64,000 nt of DNA from Gordionus sp. m RMFG-2023 (taxonomy: Eukaryota > Nematomorpha > Gordioida > Chordodea > Parachordodidae): contig NC_088777.1 in the NCBI RefSeq assembly GCF_954871325.1, forward strand, positions 35,131,366 through 35,195,365. Reading direction: 5' to 3'. Position numbers and translations under genes: made by a program. The notes under the pieces are model-generated. The model saw only the letters and a list, made by a program, of their open reading frames with translations. It had not been told where the DNA came from and ran no database searches. This document shows positions 1-12,030 of this stretch, in pieces (positions within the stretch are counted from its first letter, which is position 1; each line of letters starts with the position of its first letter).

Positions 1-2690
1 TCCCTTTTCCTTAAATTTCTCCTCATATGTATTATCCTTTTGTTTTATTTTTTCTTTCAAAAAATCTAATTCCGTTCTTGTTTTTCTACCTAAAAATATC
101 TCCGCGGGTGACTTCCCTTTGGCTGTCTTAGTGTTATTGTAAGCTAATAACAATAACCACCATTTTCCTTCTCCATATTTTTCTTTCTTAAGCCAGCTTT
201 TTACAATGGAAACCATTCTCTCGGCCTATCCATTACTTCTCGGGTAATGTGGTGGCGATAATAAATGCTTAATATTCCACCTTTCACAAAATTGGTCAAA
301 CACTTTACCTTTAAACGCTGGTCCTCCATCCGAAACTAAAGTTTATATTAATCCAAACTTACCTACAAAATCCTTTATTCTCGTCAAGGCTACTCTTGTC
401 GTTAAACCTGACACCTATTGACAATCTATTTATTTCGATCCAGCATCTACCATGATAAAATATTTTCTTTTTTCATATTCTAAAAAATCTAAATGTATTC
501 TTTTCCCTGGAACCTCTGTTTCTGGCCATTTATCTGTTTTATTTTTTGCTGGTACATTTGCCCACATGTTACAGGTATCACAACTTCTAGCTAAACTTTC
601 TATTTCCCTATTCATTTGGGGCCACCAAATATATTCCCGTGCTTAATTTTTCATCCTTTCTATACCTTATGTCCTGTATGTATCGTTGCTAAAATATCTT
701 TTCTTAACTTCCATGAAATTACTACACGATATCCTCTCATCAGACAATTGCCTTCAATATTTAATTCATTCTTAACTCTTTTGAATCTTTGTCCTCATTT
801 TTCCATTCTATGTATCCTTTCAAACATGCTTTAATTCTCATTAATTCTTCATCTTGTTTAGATACATTATCTACCAGTTCCAAAGTTATCGGTTTCTCTC
901 TAGTATCTACTTTCAAAGATCTTATAATATTATTAACTTCCTATTCTGCTAAACATATTTCTACATTATTGGTTTTGGACTTTCTTTCTTCCTCTTCTGT
1001 TTTTTTTATGAATAATCTTGATAAAATATCTGGTAAACAATTTAATTTACCTTCTCTGTATCTAATTTCAAAATCAAAATTACCTACCAATAACAACCAT
1101 TTTTGTAACCTGGGCGAAATCATTAACTCTTTATTATCTTTTCTAAATAGTCCTACCAACGGTTTGTGATCAGTATATAACAAAAACCTTAGACCCATTA
1201 AATACTCTCTACATTAAGTTAGACCAAACTTTACTGATAATGCTTCCTTTTCTATAGTTGAATAATTTTTTTCTGCCTTATTTAACTGTCTTGACAAAAA
1301 TAAAATAGGCTTCTCTATATTATCAATCATCTGTAACAATACTCCTCCTATACCTTCATTGGACACATCAACTGCTAATATAATATCTAAATTCTCATTA
1401 AAACAATTTAATATAGGTTTCTCTACCATCTTTATTTTCAATCTTTCGAAACTTTTCTACTGTGTTTCTCCCCATTCAATTTCTCTTTAATAAATCATAC
1501 AACGGAGTGGCAATTTCTGTAAATTTTTGAACCAAACGATGATAATAATTTGTTGCTCCTAAAAACGCCTGTACTTCCGTTTTATTAATCGGGGCTCTCA
1601 TATTCATTATCTTATCAATATTCTTTGCAATTGGCGTAATTTCATTACCCTTAATAATATGTCCTAAATACTTAATTTCTTTAACTCCAAAAACACTCTT
1701 ATTCATATTGGCTCTTAAACCATTTCCCAATATTATATCTAACACTTTAACCAATCTAGTATTGTGCTCTTCTTCTGTTTTACCCGATATCAGAACATCA
1801 TCTAAATAATACATTACTCCTTTTATTCCCTGAAATAACGCCGTCATAGTCCTTTGAAAAATTGGCGCCGAAACTTTTAAACCAAAAGGTAGCCTACAAA
1901 ACGCAAATAAACCCCTATGTGTTGTTAACGTTAACATTTTACTTGTATTCTCATTAACTTTAATCTGTAAATACGCATTAGAGAAATCTATCTTCGATAA
2001 AAAAATCGCTCCTTTCAAATTTGCAACAGTTGTTCTATTCTCGGTAAAAGATACTTTACCGTTATAATCCAAGGATTTAGTGAAATCCTATAATCTATGC
2101 ATAGCCTTAGACTATTATCAGGTTTTCTTACTGGCACTAACGGTGTTGCCCATTCGCTATGTACTATCGGTTTTATTATACCTTCTTTTAACCATTTATT
2201 TAATTCTGTATCAATCTCTTCTATCCAAGAAAATGGCAATCTTCTTACTGCACAAAATTTAGCCTGGTAGTTCTCTAATAATTTTATATCTATTTCCACA
2301 TTTTTTAATGTACCCAACTCTTCTTTAAAAACCTCAAAATGTTGATCTAAAATGATACTTATTTCATTACTATTTTTATTTTCGACCATCTCTTCCTGTT
2401 CTGCTGCTTTACTTCTCTGTCTGTTGATTTCGATTGGTGTTACCTCAATAGAATTTATATCTTTTGTCATCTTATTCTCTTTGACTCTATATTTAATCAA
2501 AAACTCTGGTGTTCGATTTCTAAGTTTATCGAGAACTAATTCTTGTTTATCCTTTATAATAGGTAACTTAAATCCATCGAAATCACTCCTTATTATTTCA
2601 CTATTATCAATAAATACTGTTGTTCGATTTCTAAGCAAGGAATCGACAATAGCAGCACACAAAGAGAGAGACTCAAGAAGCTAACTACCA
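1..2690 (-). mobile_element. Ty3/gypsy retroelement fossil, cut by window edge
   Basis: The minus strand encodes, from high to low coordinate, a protease-to-RT linker region, a reverse transcriptase (about 2,250-1,480, with the YLDD box near 1,800), an RNase H with tether (about 1,440-950) and the zinc-binding and core parts of an integrase (about 830-1). The order RT, RNase H, integrase places it in Ty3/gypsy. It is a broken copy with several breaks, and it continues beyond base 1. I find no LTR at its right edge. The integrase end closely resembles the copy at 32.4-36.1 kb, so both belong to one family. The accumulated damage suggests an old, inactive copy. Confidence 0.9.
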
Positions 2691-2699
2691 TTTAAATAC

Positions 2700-3780
2700 G
2701 TAAAAACACCATAAAGGGACGATAATTATGCCGGGTGCGAGGTGAAAGTTTGGTTTTCAATTAGTGGGGGCGTGATATGAGTGTCGTTTTTTATGTTGAA
2801 GTGTGGAGTCATTTTTTATGATAAATGAAGTCATTTTTTTTGGTGATGAATATTTTTTTTGCGTAATCATTCTTTTAATATATTATTATTTAAAACGGAT
2901 TTATATAAAAAATTGTTGTTTTTAGAATAATGATTTATTTAATAAATTAATGAATATTAATATTATAAGGAAAAAAACGAAATAAAATCATTATAGTTGT
3001 CCTCGAATTTTTTAGAAATTTGTTATTTGTCTTTACAAGTTTGTTGTAGGAATTTTGGGCAGTTGAAAAGCGAACAATTAAAGGGGTGAAAGAAAAATAC
3101 TAAGGAATTACGTAATACGTGTTAAGCGCACTAGCCCTCAAATGTCACATATATATCAGAGATATATATACAACAGAGTAACGCTTGGTTCTTTTATGAA
3201 AAACAACTAACTGGGATGAAAGATGGGAAATAATTAAATAATTAAGATGACCATCTACGTTTTTGGGCAGGCCACAGTTACCTGCGTGCAAGAGGCAAAG
3301 CCCTTTACTTAAATGCCCATGGGAAAATAAAATGAGATAAAAAAAAAGCCCATACCCGATTAAAATAAAATTTGATTATGGAAGGGTAATATTGGCTATA
3401 TTAATTTTATTTAAATTAGTATTGTGAGAAGCCTAAAATAAGTATGAATGAATAAATAAAGTTTAAAAACTTACGATGAGCAAAATAAATCGAATAACCA
3501 TCCAATGTGTGCTGTGCACAGTATTAGGTATAGGAATATAAAGATTACGTAGTAAATTTTGAAATTGAACTACAGAGGAGAAAAAGAAATAACTGAACCT
3601 CCAAAAGGATGGAATGATTATATAAGGAAACTATCGATCTATAAGATAGTTGATTTTCATTTTAAGAAGTTTGTTAATGGAACTTTTGTTATTATTTAAA
3701 TGTGTAAATTGAGTTAGACTTATATTCAAATTTAGAATGTCGAATATAGTTATTTAGCCAGTAAGTTTTATAATTATATC
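2700..3780. other. AT-rich stretch without recognised gene
   Basis: I see no long open frame, no splice-consistent coding block and no recognisable repeat. A short run of GC-richer sequence near 3,260-3,310 has no identifiable homology. Confidence 0.5.
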
Positions 3781-4450
3781 TTTTGTTTTTATATATTGGA
3801 AGCCAGCTAAGGGCTTCATAAGCCAAATTATTCCCCTCGTTTCTCAAAATATGCGATAGCTGAATTCTTCTTTTTTTCAGTTGTACTACGACTGAAGTGT
3901 GTTTGAATAATTTCCATAAACTAACATTTGAGATAACTTTAGGATATATATATCCATTAATAGGTCTTAAACATCTATTAACAAAAACTTGAAGATTTTT
4001 TGAGTTTTATAAACATCCCAGGTATTGCTTCCATATAAAAGAATGGGGATGATCATCGTAAACAACTGTAGTCTACTTTTAACAGATATTTCCCTTGTCA
4101 TTCATAATTAAAATATTTGTAAAACACTGATTTTGCATGTTTTAATCTCAATTCTACTTCGTTCTTTATATGACCTTTATTATCCAAATTTACCCCAATA
4201 ACCTTTCAATAGTATGGCTTGGGTTTATCTGTACCATGGGAAAAGCATAATGACTGTTATTTGAAGTTAATCATAAGCTCGATTTCTCCATACGATTTAA
4301 GTATATCAAGGATACATGAAACTTCTTTCATGGATTTATGATTACTATATCGCCTGTATAGGATCAGCAATCATTTTAGAATTTTACTCCATCTCCAAAA
4401 ACCATAAGATCCGGATTGATGATTCTTAGATATCTTCGTGTTAGATAGCT
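3780..4450 (-). pseudogene. LINE reverse transcriptase 3' end, decayed
   Basis: Read on the minus strand, about 4,080-4,000 contains a LINE landmark: a basic-hydrophobic run ending in PILLYGSNTW, which matches the region after the RT domain of many LINEs (usually LLYGSETW). Downstream, at about 3,960-3,790, comes a block containing ISNVSLWKLF and then LSHILRNEG and ALSWLP, which matches the conserved C-terminal block of such elements (ITNEELW, GHVLR, ALxWxP). Upstream, a degraded RT-like stretch near 4,430-4,200 retains FGDGV. The frame is interrupted by several stops and shifts, so this is a dead 5'-truncated copy. The exact clade (RTE, CR1 or Jockey-like) is not resolved. Confidence 0.65.
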
Positions 4451-5240
4451 AATCATTACAAATCTTCCCCACCTTCTATATCAATTTTAAAACATTCTCG
4501 TTCAGTCGCAAACCTTAGATGATCCTAGTAGCGTTACACTTTGAAAGGTCCTCGAGGATCACATTATCGTTTGGACGGCATCGCGGTCATCGTAATTAAT
4601 TCAGCACCCACATTTGTCATCCCTCGTAACATGTGGATAGTCCACAAGGCTTTAAACGTTGAACGGTCCTTGCTCAATCCGTTATCTCTTGAACCATCAT
4701 GAGCAGGGTTGCCATGTCTTCCCCCATCAGCGGGAGACTCCCACAATTTTTTAGTTTACACGTAGACATCTCTCTCCCGCAAAATTACCGCAATTGGAAT
4801 CTCCCGCAAAAATCTACCGCAATTTTTTAAAAAAGTTTTTAACGTTTTTGATATTTAAATAATAATTTTGAGAGATAGTAATTGATTATTTATATATTTT
4901 TAAAATAAATTTTAAATATTTATTCGAAAAACATGTCTAGTTTGTAAATTTATTTCTATCCTGTTTTATTTTTATCCAATAATAAATCAACATCATTTCA
5001 TTCATCAGTACAGTGGGGTATATCAACATCGATTGCAATACAAAAATATTCTCCAAAAATAATAAATAATACAGATGCAACTACAGTTGCGGAAATCGTA
5101 TACACCTATCACGTAGTTCAACATTCACAGAGCTATATTATCACAATGTCGGTCGAATCTTTTTCCTATGATATTTAACGACTCCAATATAAGTGCAAAC
5201 CTTACTTGTGGTAGAATATAAAATGAGCAAGGCTATCACA
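4451..5240. other. Gene-free stretch with a short CTCCCGCAAAA duplication
   Basis: Nothing coding is recognised. Two copies of a short unit, CTCCCGCAAAAxTxACCGCAATT, lie about 30 bp apart near 4,773-4,825, possibly a sub-terminal motif of the hAT remnant that follows. Confidence 0.4.
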
Positions 5241-5249
5241 AGTGTTCTA

Positions 5250-6330
5250 GTACCTAAATCTAGAAGTCAATTCTAGATGATTTGAAAGATGGGCATCCAT
5301 ATGCAATCCTGACAGATGCATCTAATAAGGGAAATATTAAAACATTTCCCTTGATCTTTCGCTCTTTTAACAAGAATAAGAACATTTCAATAAAACTGTT
5401 AAATTTTTTTCCTCGGATAGTGAAAAATCCAACGATGTAGCTAACCAGATAATGTAAATATAGCTGATTCAGGGTTATCAATGAATTGCATGTCTGCTTT
5501 CTGCGCTGATAATGCCTTTGTAAATTTTGGCAAAAACCTAAGTATATTTACCGAATTGAGGCAGCACAATAATGAATTAATACCAATTGGTTGTATATGC
5601 CATATATACTACATAATAATTGCAAGAAGACAATGCACTATCTGTGGATGTCGAAATAATTGTGATGAAATGTTTTAACAAATTTAGTTCAACTAAAAAA
5701 GTTAATGAATTAAAAGAGTTGGTGAAGTTGTCTGACTTGGAATGGTGTAAGTTGTTGCGATATATACCTATCAGGTGGTTGTCATTAATACCTGCCATCG
5801 ATAGAATTTTTAAATTTTACAAACCCTTAAAAAAATACTTCTTAAATAAAGATTTTAAAGGCTGTCCTAAAATTTTGAAAATTTTTCTTAAAAATGATTC
5901 ACAAAATCATGCTACAGCTCTGTTCATCTCTATAGTTAAAAATTGTTAATAAATTTTATGGCGCTATTTCTAAAAATATTATATTAAAATGTTCAAATAA
6001 TACTCTAATTATTACATTTTTAAATGAAACAGATATTTTTATTGACAATTTTAGAATATTTACAATCAAAATTTTATTTTAATAACTTTATTTACAATAG
6101 TATAAATATTATGACCTGGTTAAAAATACCGAAAGACATTGATGTCTTGTTTGAAGAGATTGTAATACTCTCTATTTTTTATGATTCGCCAAAACTTCTT
6201 CTTATCTCATTCTAATGCCTCATCCGAGCGCATTTTTAGCCTAAAGAGGACTGCCTAAAGGAGAGAAATCGGATTTAACAACATTAGAGAACGAGCTAAT
6301 GGTTAAATAATGTATAATATGTCATGGCAA
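5250..6330 (+). pseudogene. hAT transposase remnant (ZMYM/DUF4371-like)
   Basis: Several collinear segments match the DUF4371-type hAT transposase. Near 5,300-5,400 is a block with LTDASNKGN (usual form TDASNKGNRK), followed near 5,500-5,600 by FCADNAFVNFG (usual GFSADNAAVNFG) and IGCICHI (usual GCSAHILHN). A long helical block around 5,690-5,840 contains RWLSLIPAIDRI. The C-terminal dimerisation region near 6,205-6,250 reads SHSNASSERIFSLKR, a typical hAT ending. The segments fall in different frames and carry stops, so the gene is dead. The N-terminal BED or zinc-finger part is not seen. It belongs to the same broad transposase group as the remnant at 28.8-29.7 kb. Confidence 0.75.
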
Positions 6331-6339
6331 GAATTTTAT

Positions 6340-6780
6340 AATCTCAATAACGACGGTAAACATTTAGTTCTATTATTTAAATCTCATATAAAATATAATT
6401 AAGTTTTAGCAATGGCGATATAAAATTTATTGTTTTAACTGTAAAGATGGACACATCTGCAGCATAATTTTGTGATCTTTGTTAAGATTCTTCTGATTGC
6501 AACTGCACATTCTACATTTGAAATCATTCCTAAATATACCTCTGCCATTCATTATTGAAAAAAATTTTCAAAATGTTAGGACTATTTAGGAATTTTTTAA
6601 AGGTTTATAAAATTTTAAAATTCTATCGATGGCGGGTATTAAGAACATATCGCAACCAACATTGTGCTGACTCACTTCTGTAAATACACTCTGCTTTTAC
6701 CAAATACACTGAGGCATTATCAGATCAGAAAGATCATCTCGAATCTGATATATTTACCATTGCAGGCTTCTTAAAACTAC
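6340..6780. other. No gene seen
   Basis: AT-rich sequence without an open frame or repeat that I can place. Confidence 0.4.
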
Positions 6781-7345
6781 AATTGGAGAAGGTAAAAAAG
6801 GAAAAATATTTTTATTTATTATTTCCATAAAAGAAGCACACTTTGGGGAAATGTCCTGTGGAATAAAAGTTGCAGGAGAAAGTTTTATTTTTGATAAAGC
6901 TAAAATCCTAGGGTTGGAAATTAGAAAGGAGGACACTAAAATAAACCGTGTCAGGAGAAAGATAATATATAAAATAATTAAATATATTTTTTTTATATAC
7001 AGATACATTTGGTATAGATCAAACAAAAGCTATTAAATGTATAGTGAAAGAGGAAGGATATGTAGGCGTACAAGATCAGGGTAAAGGTTATCTTAAAAAT
7101 ATGTTATTATTCAATTATCAAATTTAGATGACAAAATTATTGTGGATGCAATAATACCAAAGAAAATTGATAATCTTTTCCTGCGCACAACTAGGAACTG
7201 GAAGGTATACCACTCTAAACGGTTCAATTTCAAAGTAATTGGCCGTTATCCCAAAATAAAAATTGGTATATTAAAAGAGATTTTTATAACCGATCATATT
7301 GTAGGCGATGCGAACTGTTTTTTCAGGTTAGTATCTATAATATAT
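6780..7345 (+). pseudogene. Coding-like exon fragments ending in an OTU-like motif
   Basis: Three stretches look like exons of one old gene. The first (about 6,780-6,945) is open and not repetitive. The second (about 6,999-7,080) starts after a TATATACAG acceptor and is open up to a CAG-GTAAAG donor. The third (about 7,142-7,328) ends in DHIVGDANCFFR directly before GTTAGT. GDxNCxFR is the catalytic-cysteine signature of OTU-family cysteine proteases (usually GDGNCLFRALS). OTU domains are known in some Helitron/Helentron and other transposon proteins. The rest of an OTU fold is not visible, so identity rests on one motif. A Helitron-like 3' end at 9.84 kb gives some context. Confidence 0.35.
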
Positions 7346-7439
7346 ATAAAAGCCTTGTCACAAAAATACCGTTACGCTGGCAATGTCACACTTTCGATCT
7401 ATAATATATTTTTAAAAATCGTTAATTTTGAAAAGTGCC

Positions 7440-7507
7440 TGTGGCCCAATCGGCAAGAACGTCGTTTACAAATCTAATGGATTATTGGACTTAGGTTCGA
7501 ATCCCGG
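7440..7507 (+). ncRNA. tRNA-like sequence (decayed tRNA or SINE head)
   Basis: A box-A-like TGGCCCAATCGG is followed about 50 bp later by a perfect box B, GGTTCGAATCC. These are the internal RNA polymerase III promoter elements of tRNA genes. The spacing and the extra bases before box B recall tRNA-Ser or another long-variable-arm tRNA. However, the T stem pairs poorly and the acceptor stem does not close, so a working tRNA is unlikely. It reads best as a tRNA pseudogene or the head of a SINE. Confidence 0.5.
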
Positions 7508-7795
7508 CAAAGTTTTTTTCTAAATCTGGCAAAATAATTTTTTTTTCTTAATCTGACAAAATTAATCAAATAGAAGATACGATTCAAAGTTTGTAGCTAC
7601 TTTAAAATTCAAACTATTAAATAGGTATTCTGATATTTTTAAATTTTTTACATTCTTTTTAAAAATCACCACAGAATCATATTAAACATTCATTCATCTA
7701 CCATTACCAACTAACTGATAAATCAAACAACTGAACTGAAACTAACTAATACAATAGATATTCTTGGTAAATTTTTTGATTTAATTACTATTATA

Positions 7796-8095
7796 TTATA
7801 TTTTTAGATTCCTGCACAAAATACCATTCAACAAAAAGATACTGAAAATCAACAATCAAATTGTAGTACTGAAAATCAAGAGCAATGTATTATTGTTTCA
7901 AGATCCTTAACAGTAAATTTTTGTTTCAAATTTAGACATAACTGATACATTATATTATATTTGTAGATTCCTGCAATTCAACAAAAAGATATTGAAAATC
8001 AACAATAAAATTGTAGTACTCAAAATCAAGAGCAATGTATTATTGTTTCAATATCCTTAACAGTAAATTTTTGTCTCGAATTTAGACATAATTAA
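7796..8095 (+). repeat. Duplicated exon-like units
   Basis: Two direct copies of about 135 bp (near 7,808-7,940 and 7,968-8,095). Each begins after a T-rich tract ending TAG, codes for a Gln/Asn-rich peptide starting IPA and ending with SLT, and closes at a potential GTAAAT donor. The second copy has one in-frame stop. The pattern is that of a duplicated small exon with its flanking introns, probably inside an old transposon gene. Confidence 0.5.
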
Positions 8096-8096
8096 T

Positions 8097-8580
8097 TAAG
8101 TGTATATAAGTTAAAATTCAAACTATTATATAGGTTTTCTTATATTTTTAAATTTTAGCTGCAGTTAGAATTCAAACTATTAAATAGGTATTCTTATATT
8201 TTTAAATTTTAGCTGCCAGGAAGGTACAGTAAATTTTTGTCTTAAATTTAGACATAACTGATCATTATTATAACATACTACTCCTTGGATTTTCTTCTAT
8301 AGGGGCTAAAATAATTTACAAAAATAAGTTATGCATAACTTTTAAGTGTATATAAGTTAAAATTCAAACTATTTAATAGGTATTCTTATATTTTTTAATT
8401 TTAGCTGCCAGGAAGGTACAGTAAATTTTTGTCTCAAATTTAGACATAACTAATCATTATTATAACATACAACTCCTTGGATTTTTCTTCTATGGGGGCT
8501 TAAAATGATAATTTACAAAATTGAGTTATGCATAACTTTTTAGTGTATATAAGTTAAAATTCAAACTATTTAATAGGTAT
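8097..8580. repeat. Tandem repeat, about 190-bp unit plus partial units
   Basis: The phrase TTCAAACTATTAAATAGGTA recurs near 7,608, 8,110, 8,170, 8,355 and 8,567. In two full units it is followed by TTTTAGCTGCCAGGAAGG and a block ending in CTCCTTGGATTT. These are imperfect tandem copies of intron-like sequence continuous with the exon-like duplications to the left. Confidence 0.6.
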
Positions 8581-8597
8581 ATAATTTTAAATTTTAA

Positions 8598-8740
8598 TAA
8601 TATATCAGCATAAGGAGAAAGCCAGACGGAGACAGGAACTTTGTCGAAGCAAGAAAAGACAAGAGCAAAGTCTTATTGCATCAATATCAAAGTGTAGTAG
8701 TATTGAAAATCAAGATCAAAGTAATATTGCTTCAACATCC
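8598..8740 (+). pseudogene. Basic coding-like exon fragment
   Basis: After an acceptor-like ATATATCAG the + strand is open for about 45 codons. The start is highly basic (HKEKARRRQELCRSKKRQ) and the tail is Ser/Gln-rich, resembling the tail of the two upstream duplicated units (both end in SLT). Basic Arg/Gln-rich starts like this occur in Helitron and other transposon proteins, but there is no diagnostic motif. Confidence 0.3.
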
Positions 8741-9690
8741 TTAACATGTCTTAAATTTAATTTTATATTTAGAATAAAAGTTAGATTTATGATAGAAATC
8801 ATATTGGGTAAAATATAAAATAGAAGTGCTTGAAAATTTTTTAATTTTAAATATGGGCTAGACATAAGCCTGAAATTTTTTTTGCAGAAATCACCAGGCC
8901 TGATTAAAAAAACAAGCCAAAGCAACTTTATTGATTTTATTTTTAATTGAATTATGACTTTTATATATTTTATTTAGTTCTCAACTAACAAAATTATTAT
9001 GGTCTTTGGCGGGCTTGAGAATATTTTCCCAACAATATGGTTTTCAGAGATTTACCTATCTCCAGACTTGGGAAAAAATTACAAAATTATTATGGGTTGG
9101 CCAGGTTTTAGAAAATTTCAGGCCAATGTCTGGTCCATATTTAAAATGAAAAAATTTCAAGCATATCTATTTTAAATTTTATCCAATATGATTTCTATCA
9201 CAAATTTAAATTTTATTCTAAATATAATATTAAATTTAAGATATTATTAAATTACAACAGAAATAAATGGAATATAAAATTAAATTTAAGACATTGTTAT
9301 TAAATTACAATAGAAATAAATGGCAAAATTTTATGAAAGTTGCATGGGACTTGGTTTTTTGATCATGCCTGGCTATATCTGCAAAACCATATTTAAGATT
9401 TAAAAATTCCCAAGCATCTCTGTTTTAAATTTTATTCAATAAGATTTCTATCACAAATTTAAATATTATTCTAAATATAAAATTAAATTTAAGACATTAT
9501 TATTAAATTACAATAGAAATAAATGGCAAAATATTGGGAAAGTTGCATGGGGCGTGGTTTTTTGATCAGGCCTGCTGGGTATGCAAAACAAAATTTTGAG
9601 ACCAATGTCTAGCCCATATTTAAAATTCAAAAATTTAGAAGCATCTCTATTTTTAATTTACCCATTATGATTCCATCACAAATTTAAATT
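8730..9690. repeat. Inverted and tandem copies of a GGCCTGATC repeat family
   Basis: Units of about 240 bp containing CAAGCATCTC, TTATTAAATTACAATAGAAA and a GATCAGGCCTG-like end recur at about 9,095-9,330, 9,330-9,560 and 9,560-9,690. A copy at about 8,730-8,935 lies in the opposite orientation. A related copy appears at 31.3-31.6 kb. This looks like a non-autonomous transposon with repeated ends, with no coding capacity. Confidence 0.6.
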
Positions 9691-9843
9691 CTGATATTTC
9701 TAATACCCTTAATGCTCACGGGTTACATTGCAACAATTTTATCTCTTTATCTCCTAAATTTTACTATAAAGCATATTTTGTACCAAATATACAAACTAAC
9801 TAATTACCCCTCAACCCCGTCATTCTTGACGGGTTATTAGCTA
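9690..9843 (+). mobile_element. Helitron-like 3' terminus
   Basis: The sequence carries a hairpin, CCCGTCA-TTCT-TGACGGG, then TTATTAG, then CTAG followed by T. A short hairpin a few bases upstream of a terminal CTRR, inserted before a host T, is the known structure of Helitron 3' ends. A second, minus-oriented copy starts near 30,733 and shares the same CTAG|T edge, though with a damaged hairpin. I do not see a Rep/helicase gene. Confidence 0.45.
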
Positions 9844-9849
9844 GTCTTT

Positions 9850-10290
9850 ATATAATATTTAATTATTTAACATGTTTACAGGTGAATAAGTAAAGAGATA
9901 GCCAGCAAAGTTATAATTACCTGAGGGAGGAATGTGTTGTCTTTATGAGGAGCAAAGATTTCAAATTGGAAATGGGAAAATATACAGGATATCTTTTTAA
10001 AGAAATACCTAGGTAACAGAAATGTTATGGGAAACGGTGTCTGGGCAACAATGGTGTAAATATTATCTGTTGCCAAAATGTTGCAGACAAATATATTAAT
10101 ACATACCAAATATAAGTAGGCTTATTATTCGCACATGAAATTTTTTATTATTAAAATTTTTAAAGAAAATATATATTTATGTAATGAAAATAACAATCAT
10201 TTTGGAGTTATATCAATGTGATTAATATTTATTCTAATATTTTTATTCCATTATATATATTGCAATTTATTTGAAAGTATAATCGGTAAG
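9850..10290. other. No gene seen
   Basis: AT-rich, without recognisable coding or repeat structure. Confidence 0.4.
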
Positions 10291-10294
10291 CATC

Positions 10295-10665
10295 TTTTTG
10301 TTATATGCTATTGCACTTTATATTTTTTATTAACATTTTTATAAAAAGTACAAGTTTGACATCCTTTTTATGAGTTAAATTCTATTCAATTGCGAATTTA
10401 TATTATATATATTGCATTATATATATTTTTTTAATATTAAACTTTTTGTTACTTGTTATTCAATCGCCAACTTATACAATATATTTGTTGCATTTTATAT
10501 TTTATATTAATAATTATTCTTATAAAAAGAACAATAGTTAGGCGTCTTTTTGATGAGTTGAATGCTATTAAATTGCAAATTTATAATATAAAGCATTTTA
10601 TATTTTTTTTTATTAACAGTTATTTTTATAAAAAGTAAAATAGTGAATCATTTGATGAATGATAT
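10295..10665. repeat. Imperfect tandem repeat, three units
   Basis: The sequence GCATTTTATATTTTTTATTAA followed by TTTTTATAAAAAGTA, then a TTTTTGATGAGTT-like block and a TATTCAATTGC-like block, recurs three times with a spacing of about 150-190 bp. It is a diverged satellite-like array. Confidence 0.55.
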
Positions 10666-10679
10666 GTAATTTGTGCTTA

Positions 10680-11750
10680 AATATGAATAAATTTAACCTA
10701 CCTTATATATATAGATTCGGATCAAACTTTTTTTAAAGAAAGCTTTAACGTTTTCGACATTAAATTGTTTATAGGTATAAGAAATTTAAAAGGTCGAAAA
10801 TAAAACTTAGATGTTAGTGTTACTTAATATCCTAAATTATAATATTACCTTACTTGTCATAAATTTAAATATTTATGATTTAATTAAATTTATCTTTATA
10901 TAAAAATTAAAATGCTTTTTATTTAAATAAATTAAAATATTTTCAGACTCAGAGCTAAAGTAAGGAGGAAGGTGCTAGGAGTGCCTATAGATCAATAGGT
11001 ATAAACTGAGATAGGGTTTTAAAATAAATTTCAATCAGGCAAAATAAAATAGAATTTGCACAGCTCTATCTACCTTGGGTAAACTAAGAAAAAATAAATC
11101 TCATTTACTAATCTTTTAAATCTTATTATACATTTAAATTTAATTATAAATTAGTAGGCTTTATTATTTTTCCTACATTGATCCCATTTTCTAACTAACC
11201 ATTCAAATATTTGTTCAAATTGCGATGATTTTGGCGGAGTTTGTTTGATTTAATTATTTTATCTCTTCCAGAATATGTTAAATTCTCTTATATAATTATT
11301 AGTTTATATATAGTTACTAAACCATCTTTAAAACATTTTTTATTCACAGTTAGTAATCCCCGGTAATTTAACTAACTTAATTACAACTTGTAATTAAGTT
11401 AAATTTTTTTTATAAATTACAAGTGTTTTATTTTAATTATTTTTGCAAAGAAAATAATTTTATATGGATGATAACATGTTTCATTAAATCAACACAACGA
11501 AGGGGATGCCAGCGTTGCATGTTTGTTTATATAAAATAAAATGTTTTTTTTTATCTTTAACTTTAAAAAAAATTTTTATTTTGTAAAAATACCCCTCACC
11601 CTCCCCATAGTGGCGCCGCTTTTTTTATGAATAAAAATAATCGTAAGAGGAAAATAATTCCCAGGAAAAAAAAACAACATGATAAATTTTATAGAAATAG
11701 ATTATAATTCAACGTTACGATTCTTGGGGAAAATCGAATAAATAATGTAT
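10680..11750. other. No gene seen
   Basis: Very AT-rich sequence. I find no convincing exon or repeat in it. Confidence 0.4.
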
Positions 11751-11757
11751 GTGAAGG

Positions 11758-12030
11758 GTGGAACCATCGATTTCAGCATATTATAGGCCACAAAAACCTA
11801 AGATATGGGAACTAATTGAAAAGATAAGGATGGAAATAGCCGTCGACATGGGCAAAAATGGCCAATGGAGTATTGGGACATACACTCCCAAAAAAAATTG
11901 TTGTTACCATATAAAACAAAATATTTTAAAAAATTTATGTATTGATTTTTTAGAAGAGAGAAGAGACTTACCTAATTTACTCTCTTCAATTGGAGAACAT
12001 AAACTTTCTAGAATTGTTTCATTTGAATAA
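11758..12030 (+). pseudogene. MULE-like transposase C-terminal fragment
   Basis: A 90-codon open stretch starts with a block reading SAYYRPQKPKIWELIEKIRM. This resembles the conserved block after the catalytic domain in animal Mutator-like transposases, which usually reads HPxIWKFIExLxxE. The rest of the transposase (DDE domain, SWIM or FLYWCH finger) is not seen nearby, so this is a fragment. The match is to one block only. Confidence 0.4.

Noticed and set aside
4564-4746. Open frame on the minus strand of slightly higher GC
   Set aside because: No family resemblance. It may be old transposon sequence but cannot be named.
8716-8925. Open frame on the minus strand
   Set aside because: Lies within an inverted repeat unit present in several non-coding copies.
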